Below, one piece after another: positions 1 through 9,050 of a stretch of 64,000 nucleotides of DNA. The stretch is from assembly GCF_014652435.1 (NCBI RefSeq), contig NZ_BMYU01000009.1, positions 92,139 to 156,138 of the forward strand. Direction: 5' to 3'. A program made the translations under genes and the position numbers. The notes under the pieces were generated by a model. The model was not told the origin of the DNA. It saw only the letters and a list, made by a program, of their open reading frames with translations, and made no database searches. The first letter of the stretch is position 1. Each line of letters begins with the position of its first letter. The stretch is from Cognatundibacterium squillarum (lineage in GTDB: Bacteria > Pseudomonadota > Gammaproteobacteria > Burkholderiales > Burkholderiaceae_D).

Positions 1-2
1 GC

Positions 3-152
3 GCACAGCGTACCGGACTGATGATGGCGGCGATTTACCGCTCTGTGCTGGAAGAAGTGAAACTGGATGGTTTCCGCGTACTGCAGCACAAAATCAAACT
101 GACGCCGATCCGCAAACTGTGGCTGGCGTGGAAAACCTATATCCGTGGCTGA
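3..152 (+). CDS. hpnD: Presqualene diphosphate synthase HpnD, C-terminal end (partial)
   Basis: The first 49 codons readable in frame 3 give a C-terminal helix ending LWLAWKTYIRG and then TGA. This tail, with the preceding GLMMAAIYRSVLEE, matches the end of HpnD, the squalene/phytoene synthase family enzyme that joins two farnesyl diphosphates into presqualene diphosphate. The start lies outside the window. The stop overlaps the GTG start of the next gene by 8 bases, so the two are translationally coupled, as expected for hpnD-hpnE. The assignment rests on the tail plus this neighbour. Confidence 0.75.
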   Translation, partial: AQRTGLMMAAIYRSVLEEVKLDGFRVLQHKIKLTPIRKLWLAWKTYIRG

Positions 153-1488
153 AACTCAACAGCATATCGCCGTGATCGGCGCAGGCTGGGCGGGCTGCAG
201 CGCCGCTGTCAGCCTGGTAAGGGATGGTCATCGTGTCACGCTGTTTGAAGCTGCACCGCAAGCCGGCGGCCGCGCCCGCTCTGTAAAGGTCAGACCGCAG
301 ACGCTGGATAACGGCCAGCACATTTTGCTGGGCGCTTACCGCGACACCCTGCAACTGATCCGTTCACTGGGTGGCGATCCTGAACAGCTGTTTCTGCGCC
401 TGCCGCTGCAAATGGTGTATCCGTCCGCCTGCGATGGCATGTCGCTGATTGCACCGAAATTACCAGCCCCGCTGCATATGGCAATCGGCTTGCTGAAAGC
501 CAGCGGTCTGACGCTGGCCGATAAACTGGCACTGGCGCGCTTTTCATCTGCTGCCAAATGGATGGGCTGGCAGTTACATACCGATGTCAGCGTGAATGAT
601 TTACTGGTGCAGTTTGAGCAAACTGAGCGTCTGGTGCGGCTGATGTGGCATCCGCTGTGCATTGCTGCGCTGAACACACCACCGGAACGCGCTTCGGCGA
701 ACACTTTTCTGGCTGTTTTGCGCGACAGCCTCGGTGCCGGCCGCGCCGCATCCGACATGCTGATCCCGCGCGCGCCACTCGGTGCGATCCTGCCGGAACT
801 GGCAATCCGCTATTTGCAGCAACAGCATATGACAGTGCAGACAGGCATGCCGGTGCGTGCCCTGCATCGCCAGGGGGATCACTGGACACTGAGCAATGCA
901 GAAGCAAGCTTGTCCGGCGAATTTGATCAGGTAGTAATTGCGACGGATATCCGCAATTGCCAGCGCTTGCTGGCCAGCGTCAGCGATGCAGACACAACGC
1001 CAGCCCTGCCGGATTATCAGTTTGAAGCGATCACCACGGTCTATCTGCAATATCCGGCATCTGTGCGGCTGGACCGCGCGTTCTACGCCCTGCCGGATCA
1101 GGCTGCCAGCCAGCATTACGGACAGTTCGTATTTGACCGCGGCTGGCTGGACCCCAAGCAAGCAGGATTACTGGCAGTGGTGATCAGTGCACCGTCCGCT
1201 CTCCCGGATGCGGAAACGCTGGCAGCGCTGGTTGCGCAACAACTCGCAACGCAAACCGGTATCAATGCACTTGCACAGCCGCTCTGGCATCAGGTCATCA
1301 CAGAAAAACGTGCTACCTGGGCTTGTGCGCCGGGCATCAAACGTCCACAGCAAGCCACCGGCATCACAGGCTTATGGATTGCCGGCGATTACACCGATGC
1401 CGCCTATCCGGCCACGCTGGAGTCTGCGGTGCGCAGCGGTAATCAGGTGGCGCAACAGATACACGAAAGCCTGAAACAAGGCCGCTGA
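145..1488 (+). CDS. hpnE: Hydroxysqualene dehydroxylase HpnE
   Basis: This is a 447-residue FAD-dependent amine-oxidase-family protein. It should reduce hydroxysqualene to squalene, the last step of the HpnC/HpnD/HpnE route that feeds hopanoid synthesis. The N-terminus carries the Rossmann FAD motif GAGWAG (about residues 12-17) followed by a GGRARS motif near residue 42. The C-terminus has the FAD-closing segment GLWIAGDYTDAAYPATLESA. The GTG start at 145 is chosen because the protein then begins just ahead of the FAD strand and overlaps the hpnD stop by 8 bases. The gene ends near dispersed repeat copy A and is convergent with radA. Confidence 0.9.
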   Translation: MAETQQHIAVIGAGWAGCSAAVSLVRDGHRVTLFEAAPQAGGRARSVKVRPQTLDNGQHILLGAYRDTLQLIRSLGGDPEQLFLRLPLQMVYPSACDGMSLIAPKLPAPLHMAIGLLKASGLTLADKLALARFSSAAKWMGWQLHTDVSVNDLLVQFEQTERLVRLMWHPLCIAALNTPPERASANTFLAVLRDSLGAGRAASDMLIPRAPLGAILPELAIRYLQQQHMTVQTGMPVRALHRQGDHWTLSNAEASLSGEFDQVVIATDIRNCQRLLASVSDADTTPALPDYQFEAITTVYLQYPASVRLDRAFYALPDQAASQHYGQFVFDRGWLDPKQAGLLAVVISAPSALPDAETLAALVAQQLATQTGINALAQPLWHQVITEKRATWACAPGIKRPQQATGITGLWIAGDYTDAAYPATLESAVRSGNQVAQQIHESLKQGR

Positions 1489-1509
1489 GGCTGACAAGGC
1501 TTCAGAATC

Positions 1510-1610
1510 GCCTGAAAATGCCCCAAATGCGGTGTTCTGCACAGCGATCCGGCGGTCGTCGGCAGAAAGTCCGGGCCTCCGGAAAAGACGGATGACGATA
1601 TTTGCACAAT
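1510..1610 (-). repeat. Dispersed convergent-junction repeat, copy A
   Basis: This is one of six related elements of about 100 bp. The shared 16-base core TTTCTGCCGACGACCG reads on the minus strand at 1553-1568. It is followed by CCGGATCGCTGTGCAGAA, then CCGCATTTGGGGCATTTTC. Upstream (minus sense) is ATCGTCATCCG. It sits between the ends of hpnE and radA, and a separate rho-independent terminator lies 110 bp further on. No open frame is conserved between copies. Confidence 0.85.
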
Positions 1611-1717
1611 GCAGTGCATTTTCCGGTTCGAAAATGCTTGTACAGACAGCGCCGCTCATCTGTCCTGCATAGCAATAATGGATAACGCTGCGGCAATCGA
1701 GGGCAAGTAACAATGAT

Positions 1718-1757
1718 AAAAAAAACGGGTCAGCAACACTGACCCGTTTTTGTTTTT
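1718..1757. terminator. Bidirectional rho-independent terminator between hpnE and radA
   Basis: Perfect 9-bp arms ACGGGTCAG (1725-1733) and CTGACCCGT (1739-1747) enclose a 5-base loop. The A run on the left and T run on the right let it serve both convergent genes. Confidence 0.85.
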
Positions 1758-1814
1758 TACTGAATACGATGGTATCCGGACTCAGTTTGCTTTTTACTGC
1801 GAGCAACTGCAGAT

Positions 1815-3197
1815 TCAGCTCAGATCATCGATATCGCGGATTTTTGCCATGGCTTCTTCAATACGATCGACGCCGACGATGTTCAATCCATCCACGGGTT
1901 GCTTCGGTACATTCGCTTTCGGAATCATCGCCACCGTAAAGCCCAGCTTGGCCGCTTCGCGCAAACGTTCCTGTCCGCGCGGCGCAGGACGGATTTCACC
2001 GGCCAGCCCGACTTCGCCAAACACCACCAGACGGCGTGGCAACGCTTTGTTGCGCATGGAAGAATGAATCGCCAGCAACACCGCCAGATCCGCTGCCGGT
2101 TCAGTAATTTTGACGCCGCCGACCGCATTGATAAACACATCCTGATCAGCCGCGGCCACGCCTGCATGACGGTGCAGCACCGCTAGCAGCATCGCCAGCC
2201 GGTTTTGCTCCAGCCCGACGGACAAACGCTTCGCATTCGGCGAAAACGCGGCATCCACCAGCGCCTGAATTTCCACCAGTAAGGGGCGCGTTCCCTCCTG
2301 CGTCACCATCACGCAAGAGCCGGGAACCTGCGTTTCATGCTGAGATAAAAACAAGGCAGAAGGGTTCGATACGCCGCGCAGGCCACGCTCTGTCATCGCA
2401 AACACACCGAGTTCATTGACCGCACCAAAACGGTTTTTGATCGCCCGGACCAGACGGAAACTGCTGTGTGTATCGCCTTCAAAATACAGCACCGTATCGA
2501 CAATATGCTCCAGCACACGCGGCCCGGCCAGTGCGCCTTCCTTGGTCACATGACCGACCAGAATCATGGTGATATTGCTGGTTTTCGCCATACGGGTCAG
2601 TTGCGCCGCGCATTCGCGCACCTGCGCCACAGAACCCGGTGCCGACGTCAGCGCTTCGGAATACAGGGTCTGAATCGAATCGATCACCACGACTTGCGGC
2701 TGATGCTCGGCCAGTGTTTGCAGAATTTTTTCGAGCTGAATTTCTGCCTGCAACTGTACTCCGTTGGCATCCACCGCCAACCGTTTGGCACGCAGTGCAA
2801 TTTGCGCACCGGATTCTTCGCCGCTGACATACAGCACTTTGCGGATACGGGCCAGATGCGACAGTGCTTGCAACAGCAAGGTGGATTTACCGATACCGGG
2901 ATCACCACCGATCAGCACCACTCCGCCGGGAACCAGTCCGCCTCCCAGCACGCGGTCAAACTCTTCCATCGAAGTCGAAAAACGCGGCACGTCTTCCGCT
3001 TCAATATCGGTTAAGTTCATGACCGGCGCCGTCTGCGCCAGACTTTGCGGACGGGAAGCGGCAAAACGGTTATTCGCGCTTTCCATGATGGTTTCCACCA
3101 TCGTATTCCACTGCCCGCAAGCCGGACATTTACCTGCCCATTTCGCAGAAATACCGCCGCATTCGGTGCAGGTGTACTGGGTCTTTGCTTTTGCCAT
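1815..3197 (-). CDS. radA: DNA repair protein RadA (Sms)
   Basis: A 460-residue RecA-like ATPase that promotes branch migration in homologous recombination. The order of parts is canonical. An N-terminal zinc finger has C10-x2-C13 and C24-x2-C27. Walker A GGDPGIGKST is at about 97-106. The RadA-specific KNRFG motif is at about 254-258. A Lon-protease-like C-terminal domain follows. The length is normal for the family. The gene is transcribed away from lplT across a 137-bp divergent spacer. Confidence 0.97.
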   Translation of the reverse strand: MAKAKTQYTCTECGGISAKWAGKCPACGQWNTMVETIMESANNRFAASRPQSLAQTAPVMNLTDIEAEDVPRFSTSMEEFDRVLGGGLVPGGVVLIGGDPGIGKSTLLLQALSHLARIRKVLYVSGEESGAQIALRAKRLAVDANGVQLQAEIQLEKILQTLAEHQPQVVVIDSIQTLYSEALTSAPGSVAQVRECAAQLTRMAKTSNITMILVGHVTKEGALAGPRVLEHIVDTVLYFEGDTHSSFRLVRAIKNRFGAVNELGVFAMTERGLRGVSNPSALFLSQHETQVPGSCVMVTQEGTRPLLVEIQALVDAAFSPNAKRLSVGLEQNRLAMLLAVLHRHAGVAAADQDVFINAVGGVKITEPAADLAVLLAIHSSMRNKALPRRLVVFGEVGLAGEIRPAPRGQERLREAAKLGFTVAMIPKANVPKQPVDGLNIVGVDRIEEAMAKIRDIDDLS

Positions 3198-3334
3198 ACG
3201 ATGCCGTCAGAAACTGGAAAATACTGATATTTTAACCAGTATTCGACGCAGAACTTGTTTTATTTCCGCTGTCTTTCCGGTTTTTCATGGTATAAAGCTC
3301 ACCCAACACAGTTTGTAACAGGCTCATACCCAGC

Positions 3335-4597
3335 ATGAAACGTGGTTTTTATATGATTATGGCGGCGCAGTTTTTTTCGTCGCTCGCAGACAATGCTCTG
3401 CTGATCGCGGCGATCAAACTGCTAGCATCCATGGAATCACCCGGCTGGATGACGCCGTTACTGAAACTGGTATTCGCCCTCTTTTACGTCTTACTTGCTG
3501 CATTCGTCGGTGCTTTCGCTGATGCATGGCCGAAGGGTAAGGTCATGTTTATGACCAACCTGATCAAAGTCGGCGGCTGCGCACTGATGTTCATGCATGT
3601 CCATCCGCTGATCTCATATGCGGTGGTCGGACTGGGTGCAGCAGCTTACTCTCCGGCCAAGTATGGCATTCTGACGGAACTCTTACCTGCCGAAAAACTG
3701 GTTGCGGCAAATGGATGGATCGAAGGATTAACCGTCCTGTCTATTATCATGGGAACGGTACTGGGGGGAAGACTGGTCAATCCGGAAGTCGCTGCCGCCC
3801 TGCTTGCTTTCGATTTTCCTGTAATCGACTTCGGAATCAATACGTCACATGAAGCGGCCCTGACCGTAATCGCGGGGCTGTATGCAGTGGCTGCATTGTT
3901 CAACCTGCGCATCCCGCATACCGGGGCAGTCTATGAACACCAGCATACCAATCCTATACGTCTGATTACCGATTTCGCGAACTGCTGTACCGTACTTTGG
4001 AAAGACAAACTGGGGCAGATTTCGCTCGCAATCACCACACTGTTCTGGGGTGCAGGTGCGACGCTCCAGTTTATCGTACTGAAGTGGGCAGAAGAGTCAC
4101 TGAATATGCCGCTCGATAAAGGAGCCAATCTGCAGGGCGTTGTTGCCATAGGTATTGCGCTGGGCGCAGTTGGTGCAGCAAAAATCATTCCTTTACGTAA
4201 GTCTCTGAGCGTCATGCCGATGGGTGTTGCGATGGGTCTGGTAGTGACGACGATGATATTCATCCATAACGTGGCGCTAGCTTATCCGCTGCTGATACTG
4301 GTAGGCGTGCTGGCCGGCTTCTTCGTCGTACCGATGAATGCCTTGCTGCAACATCGCGGACACGTACTGATGAGTGCAGGTCACTCAATCGCAGTACAGA
4401 ATTTCAATGAGAATTTGTCGGTGCTGACCATGCTGGGTCTGTACGCACTGATGATCAAGCTGGATCTGAATGTGAAAACCGTGATTGTAATGTTCGGTTT
4501 ATTTGTTGCCGGCTCAACCTATCTGGTGATGCGCCGTCATGCGGCAAACCAGCGCGAATTTGATTCCGTGGCACTGATCGGTGAGCACAAACACTGA
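3335..4597 (+). CDS. lplT: Lysophospholipid transporter LplT
   Basis: A 420-residue major-facilitator-type inner-membrane protein. The N-terminus MKRGFYMIMAAQFFSSLADN is typical of LplT, which flips lysophosphatidylethanolamine inward for re-acylation. About twelve hydrophobic segments run along the whole length. The acyltransferase (aas) often fused or adjacent to lplT is not visible here. The gene is divergent from radA, and its stop lies only 9 bases from the stop of the convergent DUF1853 gene with no hairpin between them. Confidence 0.92.
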   Translation: MKRGFYMIMAAQFFSSLADNALLIAAIKLLASMESPGWMTPLLKLVFALFYVLLAAFVGAFADAWPKGKVMFMTNLIKVGGCALMFMHVHPLISYAVVGLGAAAYSPAKYGILTELLPAEKLVAANGWIEGLTVLSIIMGTVLGGRLVNPEVAAALLAFDFPVIDFGINTSHEAALTVIAGLYAVAALFNLRIPHTGAVYEHQHTNPIRLITDFANCCTVLWKDKLGQISLAITTLFWGAGATLQFIVLKWAEESLNMPLDKGANLQGVVAIGIALGAVGAAKIIPLRKSLSVMPMGVAMGLVVTTMIFIHNVALAYPLLILVGVLAGFFVVPMNALLQHRGHVLMSAGHSIAVQNFNENLSVLTMLGLYALMIKLDLNVKTVIVMFGLFVAGSTYLVMRRHAANQREFDSVALIGEHKH

Positions 4598-4606
4598 ACT
4601 GGCTGA

Positions 4607-5554
4607 TTAAGCCATCGATTCCGATTGCCGCTGTAACGCAAGTTCAGCGGTAATTGCTTTTTCTGCCCAGCTGTCCGGTATGACCATCGCCCTGCCGGAC
4701 TCCAGCCATTGCCCGTTTTGCTCCTTCAGGATTGCCAGCATATAAGGTGCTTCCTGCTTTTGCCATTCTGCCTGCAAGAACGGCAGGCATTCTGCGCCGG
4801 TACGCACTTCAGATTCAGGGCAAATTGCCGGTGCCAGCCAGGCCATTTTAGGTAACAGACATGCCGGTTCCTGCAGGGCCGCCAGCTCGCCCATCGTCAG
4901 AATCAAGCCGCGTGCATGCTGAGGATGCAATCCCGGTGTATGCACATCCGCATTATGCGGACGGTAAAACAGCCAGCCTTTGATCATCGCAGCAGCGGAA
5001 AACACCGGCTGATCCAGTACGGATCGCGCCAGTGCCGTTTGCCCCAGTTGCATTTGCTGGCGTAACATTTTCGGGATTTTCAAACCCAGCGCATCGGCGA
5101 GATTCGGCCCAAGAAACTGCATCAGTCCGGCATCCGGCTGATGCTGACGGCACAGGTAAAACTTGGTTGCCAGCTCGATATGACGATATCCGTCGTTCGC
5201 AGCCAGCAGAAAATCAAACTCACCGGCAGTGATGCCTTTTTCGTTGTGAATCTGTACGCCACGACGAAAAGCCAGCCCTTCCGTCTGCAACGCAAATGCC
5301 AGCAATTGCTCTGCATACAAACCGAGACGACGCACCGGCTTTTCTGCAAGAAAAGCATCCAGCTCTGCTTGCACGGCTGCAGGGTCACTTTGCAAACGTT
5401 GCCACAAACGCGGGAATTGCAAGACGGGGTTCAGTGCAGCCCCATGCCAGCAAGGGGCATGCTCGTCCAGTAAAGGGGGAGACAACAGCAGCCAGCACAG
5501 CGCGCGCAATGGATACGAAGCGTAGCTGTGCCAGCCGGACGGAACAGAATCCAC
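4607..5554 (-). CDS. DUF1853 family protein
   Basis: A 315-residue protein recognised as DUF1853, a cytosolic family without an established role. The N-terminal third has the family's LLLSPPLL segment and a conserved RRLGLYAEQLLAFAL helix. GEFDFLL followed by HIELATKFYL resembles the D...E-x-K spacing of PD-(D/E)XK nuclease-like folds; this functional reading is inference. Translation starts at GTG (5554-5552), two bases after the stop of the uracil-DNA glycosylase gene, so it is the last gene of the tsaB-rimI-udg operon. Confidence 0.85.
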   Translation of the reverse strand: MDSVPSGWHSYASYPLRALCWLLLSPPLLDEHAPCWHGAALNPVLQFPRLWQRLQSDPAAVQAELDAFLAEKPVRRLGLYAEQLLAFALQTEGLAFRRGVQIHNEKGITAGEFDFLLAANDGYRHIELATKFYLCRQHQPDAGLMQFLGPNLADALGLKIPKMLRQQMQLGQTALARSVLDQPVFSAAAMIKGWLFYRPHNADVHTPGLHPQHARGLILTMGELAALQEPACLLPKMAWLAPAICPESEVRTGAECLPFLQAEWQKQEAPYMLAILKEQNGQWLESGRAMVIPDSWAEKAITAELALQRQSESMA

Positions 5555-5556
5555 GT

Positions 5557-6480
5557 TTATTCAGGCGAAAAATGATCCAGTGCCAGACATAAATCCTGCC
5601 AGGCTTTGGCTTTGTCTGCCGGTTTGCGCAGTAAATATGCCGGATGGTAAGTTACCACCAGTGGGATGCCATTCAACCGATGGGCGCGTCCGCGCAATTG
5701 TCCGACCGGCGTCTCCGGACTCATTCCGAGCAGACTGACCGCCGCCGTTTTACCCAGCGCGATAATCATGCGTGGTTGAATCAGCGCAATCTGACGCTGC
5801 AGATACGGCAAACAGGCCGCCACTTCCTCTGCTGATGGCGGACGGTCGCGGCCATTGTCATCGGTAGGACGGCATTTCACGATATTGGCGATATACGCAC
5901 GCTGCCCGCGGGCGATACCGAGTGCGCGCAACATATTGTCGAGTAACTGACCCGCAGCACCGACAAACGGCTCGCCTTGCAGGTTTTCGTTGTAACCGGG
6001 ACCTTCACCGACAAATAACCACGGCGCAGCAGAATCGCCGACACCAAACACCGTATTCGCCCTGCCCTGACACAAACCACATTGCTGACAGGAAGCAACT
6101 TCTGTTTGCAATGTCTGCCAGTCCATAGACTGAATACGCGATACCCGGGAGCTGTCTGAAGGCTGAACATCCGCAACCGGCAGGAACATCAATTCCTCAA
6201 CAATGCTGTCATCCGTACTGGCTGGCACCGATTCCGGTATCAGCAGCTCATCTGCCGCGGTAGCCACAGGCGCGGTATCTGCGGGAGTCATTTGCCCAGA
6301 CTGCTTCATTACTTCGGCAAGTTCAGGTTGCTCAACTTCGGCTCCTGCGGATACAGCTGTTTCCGGAGCTTCCGCAGTTTCCGTTGTTTCTGCAAGTACA
6401 GGATGCTTGCTGAGCCACAAAGGCCCCAGCCCCATTTCATCGAAAACCCGTAACTGTTGGACTGCAGACGCCGGATTCAT
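5557..6480 (-). CDS. Family-4 type uracil-DNA glycosylase with disordered N-terminal extension
   Basis: A 307-residue enzyme expected to excise uracil from DNA. The catalytic part occupies residues 120-305. It shows the Fe-S cysteines C131-x2-C134, C203 (KCRP) and C223. Motif GEGPG is at 158-162, PFVGAAG follows, and the HPAYLLR motif is at 279-285. These fit the iron-sulphur family-4 group rather than Ung. Residues 28-118 are Ala/Glu/Thr/Pro-rich and look disordered, as in many betaproteobacterial homologues often described as DNA polymerase-related bacteriophage-type glycosylases. The ATG overlaps the rimI stop by one base (TGATG), indicating coupling. Confidence 0.92.
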   Translation of the reverse strand: MNPASAVQQLRVFDEMGLGPLWLSKHPVLAETTETAEAPETAVSAGAEVEQPELAEVMKQSGQMTPADTAPVATAADELLIPESVPASTDDSIVEELMFLPVADVQPSDSSRVSRIQSMDWQTLQTEVASCQQCGLCQGRANTVFGVGDSAAPWLFVGEGPGYNENLQGEPFVGAAGQLLDNMLRALGIARGQRAYIANIVKCRPTDDNGRDRPPSAEEVAACLPYLQRQIALIQPRMIIALGKTAAVSLLGMSPETPVGQLRGRAHRLNGIPLVVTYHPAYLLRKPADKAKAWQDLCLALDHFSPE

Positions 6481-6932
6481 CAGAGTATTTTCCTCATTAC
6501 GATTGCATCTTCGCGCGTATGTGCATCAACCGGGTAATAATTTTTACGTTTGCCGATTTCAGCAAATCCCGCCGACTGATACACAGAAATCGCCCTTGCG
6601 TTGGATCGACGCACCTCAAGCAATACCGATTCAAAGCCTTGCTCCAGACCATATTGCTGCATAAAGTCGAGCAGCACTCTGGCAAATCCATTCCCTTGCG
6701 CTTCAGGACGAACAGTAATATTCAGTAAATGCAATTCTTCCAGCACCGGCATCAAAAACATATAAGCAAGAATGTCGCCTTCGGTATTGCGCACGCCAAA
6801 GGCTGAATAAGCGGCGACAAAAGAATCTGTGAAATGCCCGCGCGTCCACGGATGGCTGTGAGCTTGTTCTTCTACCGGCAACAGGCAGTCAATATCTGCC
6901 ATACTCAGTACAGAAACTTGCTGTGAAAGCAT
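6480..6932 (-). CDS. rimI: Ribosomal protein S18 alanine N-acetyltransferase RimI
   Basis: A 150-residue single-domain GNAT acetyltransferase. The acetyl-CoA motif region reads VRPEAQGNGFARVLLDF (the R/Q-x-x-G-x-G/A loop). It is followed by LEVRRSNARAISVYQSAGF, the RimI signature for N-terminal acetylation of S18. Its position between tsaB and the glycosylase is the usual betaproteobacterial order. It overlaps tsaB upstream by one base (TAATG) and the glycosylase downstream by one base. Confidence 0.93.
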   Translation of the reverse strand: MLSQQVSVLSMADIDCLLPVEEQAHSHPWTRGHFTDSFVAAYSAFGVRNTEGDILAYMFLMPVLEELHLLNITVRPEAQGNGFARVLLDFMQQYGLEQGFESVLLEVRRSNARAISVYQSAGFAEIGKRKNYYPVDAHTREDAIVMRKIL

Positions 6933-7627
6933 TACGGCCGTCCCTGCAATGCGCGCTCAGCCGTTGTCAGTGCAATTTTATTACGCAGATAGAGCGGCTC
7001 CGCCTCTGCAGCACTGACCGTTTGTCCGGATAAAAAGCGCTGACTGCCGATACGCGCCACGTCGGCAGCATGCGGACGCGCATGTACCAGCGGACAGCTT
7101 GCCGCAGCCTCCGGCAAGTCCAGTCCCGGTCCCAGCGCCAGTACCAGTGAAGGGTACTGCGCCAGCCAGTCCGACAGCAATGCGGCATCAATGGCGGTCA
7201 GTACCGGCGCAATCATCACAGTAACAGCCTGATTCCGGACGCGGCAGACAGCCGCATACATTTCTTTCATGCGCGCATCCAGCAAACACAGAAAGTCCGC
7301 ATCGCCATGCTGTGCAGCAGCAGCCAGCGCCATAGCTTCCAGCGTCACTACCGGCACTACCGGCAAATCTGCGCCGTAAGCCATGCCCTGCACCAGCCCG
7401 CACGCGGTACGTACACCAGTAAATGCACCCGGTCCGCAACCGAATGCAATTGCATCACAATCCTGCAAAGCAATGCCGGCATCGCCGAGAAGGCGCTGCA
7501 TGGCTGGCAGGCTGGCTTCAGAATGCGTTTCCGCAGAAGGGATATCAATGAAAGACAGTTTGCCATCGCGCAATAAAGCGGCAGAGGCAAACTCATTCGA
7601 GGTTTCTATTGCTAAAATTGTCGTCAT
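6932..7627 (-). CDS. tsaB: tRNA threonylcarbamoyladenosine protein TsaB
   Basis: A 231-residue ASKHA-fold protein. It partners TsaD and TsaE in making the t6A modification at position 37 of ANN-decoding tRNAs. The N-terminus TTILAIETSNEFASAAL and the segment CGPGAFTGVRTACGLVQG are characteristic. It heads the four-gene operon tsaB-rimI-udg-DUF1853, all joined by overlaps or near-overlaps. It is divergent from the thioredoxin-like gene. Confidence 0.95.
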   Translation of the reverse strand: MTTILAIETSNEFASAALLRDGKLSFIDIPSAETHSEASLPAMQRLLGDAGIALQDCDAIAFGCGPGAFTGVRTACGLVQGMAYGADLPVVPVVTLEAMALAAAAQHGDADFLCLLDARMKEMYAAVCRVRNQAVTVMIAPVLTAIDAALLSDWLAQYPSLVLALGPGLDLPEAAASCPLVHARPHAADVARIGSQRFLSGQTVSAAEAEPLYLRNKIALTTAERALQGRP

Positions 7628-7748
7628 TTCGCTATTGTACTTGCTTCATCCGGCACTGCGCTGCAGTTTGCGCACACAGCATGCATAATCTGCATTTGCT
7701 TTATGCCTGACAGGACATTTGCCACATCCCTGCATCTGACTATTATTT

Positions 7749-8162
7749 ATGACCGTTTTATCTCTGCACCCTGACAGCATTCAGGAACATTTACCGAACA
7801 GCCGCTGGCTGGTTGCCTGCCTCTGCGCCGCGTGGTGCGATACCTGTAACGCCTATCGCAGTGCATTTGAAGCACTGGCAGAGAAACATCCGGACAAATG
7901 CTTTTGCTGGATCGATATTGAAGATCAGGCCAGTCTGGTGGAAGACATCGATATCGAAAACTTCCCGACAATTCTGGTTCAAGTTGATGATCAGATTGAA
8001 TTTCTCGGAACAATGCTGCCGGATACCCAGCAATTGCATCGCATGATGCAATCATTCAGCGCACCGGAAGATGGCTCACGCAAACAATTTCAGCGAACAT
8101 CACTGAACCAGCACGCACCGGATAACTGGAATCTGCGCAACAGTCTGCTGGCTATTTCCTGA
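7749..8162 (+). CDS. Thioredoxin-like protein with a WCDTC active site
   Basis: A 137-residue cytosolic thioredoxin-fold protein with no signal peptide. The redox site is W29-C30-D31-T32-C33, with both cysteines present but DT in place of thioredoxin's GP. The cis-proline loop reads IENFPTILV around residue 75. The last 30 residues (after PEDG) extend beyond a minimal thioredoxin. It could be a reductase for a specific client or a co-chaperone-like member; no partner is adjacent. It is divergent from tsaB and followed by the tRNA-Arg cluster on the other strand. Confidence 0.85.
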   Translation: MTVLSLHPDSIQEHLPNSRWLVACLCAAWCDTCNAYRSAFEALAEKHPDKCFCWIDIEDQASLVEDIDIENFPTILVQVDDQIEFLGTMLPDTQQLHRMMQSFSAPEDGSRKQFQRTSLNQHAPDNWNLRNSLLAIS

Positions 8163-8239
8163 CACTTCGTCGTACGCTGCCATTGCATAGCGATGGCAGC
8201 AAAAGCTGGACACAATCTGATAAAACGCTTTCCGAAAAC

Positions 8240-8273
8240 AAAAAAGGATCAGATTTTCATCTGATCCTTTTTC
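8240..8273 (-). terminator. Terminator of tRNA-Arg copy 1
   Basis: In transcript sense the stem GGATCAGAT / ATCTGATCC closes a GAAA tetraloop and runs into a T tract. It lies 8 bases beyond the CCA end of the tRNA gene. Confidence 0.85.
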
Positions 8274-8280
8274 TTAATAC

Positions 8281-8357
8281 TGGTGCGGCCGGCAGGAATC
8301 GAACCCACGACCCCTTGGTTCGTAGCCAAGTACTCTATCCAGCTGAGCTACGGCCGC
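8281..8357 (-). tRNA. tRNA-Arg (anticodon ACG), copy 1
   Basis: A 77-nt cloverleaf that includes an encoded 3' CCA. The acceptor stem is GCGGCCG/CGGCCGC and the D arm is GCTCAGCTGGATAGAGT. The anticodon stem CTTGG/CCAAG closes the loop CTACGAA, giving anticodon ACG, with A34 presumably edited to inosine. The T arm is GTGGGTTCGAATCCTGC. It is identical to copies 2 and 3. Confidence 0.98.
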
Positions 8358-8625
8358 GAAGACATGTATTATGCACGACTCCGGCTAAAAAAGCCAGTCC
8401 GCGACGGAAATTTCTTCATGCGCAACGCTTTTATCCGGAAAACTCACTGGCACGGAACAGCGCGACTAAATACGCAATTCTGCAATCGAATCATCGCTTC
8501 CATAGCTGCAATGTAAATTCGGGAACTCCCTGGGCCGCCTCGTTAATTGCGATATCCGGCAATTTCGTACTTCCCAAAAACTGCAGAAATGCAATCCAGC
8601 CTCAGTCATTTTCAAACGCGCAAAA

Positions 8626-8660
8626 CAAAAAAGGACCAGATTTTCATCTGATCCTTTTTC
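8626..8660 (-). terminator. Terminator of tRNA-Arg copy 2
   Basis: The same hairpin as copy 1 with one change (GGATC opposite GGTCC in transcript sense) that keeps pairing through a G-U wobble. A T run follows. Confidence 0.8.
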
Positions 8661-8667
8661 TTAAAGC

Positions 8668-8744
8668 TGGTGCGGCCGGCAGGAATCGAACCCACGACCC
8701 CTTGGTTCGTAGCCAAGTACTCTATCCAGCTGAGCTACGGCCGC
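8668..8744 (-). tRNA. tRNA-Arg (anticodon ACG), copy 2
   Basis: Identical over all 77 nt, including CCA, to copy 1. The spacer separating it from copy 1 (8358-8625) contains no coding signal. Confidence 0.98.
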
Positions 8745-8874
8745 GCAGAGAACGAAACTATATCAGAAGCGATTGCAATTTTCCAGCCCCTACAGCAAAA
8801 AGAGCTTTATCCGCAATCGTCCGCCGGATACTCAGGACGCACGACGCAGACATGCGCAGTTTCGCCGGACAAAA

Positions 8875-8910
8875 CAAAAAAGGACCAGATTTTCATCTAA
8901 TCCTTTTTCT
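8875..8910 (-). terminator. Terminator of tRNA-Arg copy 3
   Basis: The same GAAA-loop hairpin. The arms GGATTAGAT / ATCTGGTCC in transcript sense still pair fully through two G-U wobbles. A T run follows. Confidence 0.78.
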
Positions 8911-8916
8911 TAATAC

Positions 8917-8993
8917 TGGTGCGGCCGGCAGGAATCGAACCCACGACCCCTTGGTTCGTAGCCAAGTACTCTATCCAGCTGAGCTACGGCCGC
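8917..8993 (-). tRNA. tRNA-Arg (anticodon ACG), copy 3
   Basis: Identical over all 77 nt to copies 1 and 2. It is the first of the three in the direction of transcription and lies just downstream of kup on the same strand. Confidence 0.98.
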
Positions 8994-9050
8994 GAAGAAC
9001 AAGATTATAGCCCAATGCGTTGCCAATTGTAAAGAGGTGGCAGGCAGGAA

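Noticed and set aside
8183..9010. A 275-codon plus-strand open frame across the three tRNA-Arg genes
   Set aside because: Its repeated AGRNRTHDPLVRSQVLYPAELRPRR peptide is the well-known antisense translation of tRNA-Arg; the frame covers RNA genes and terminators.
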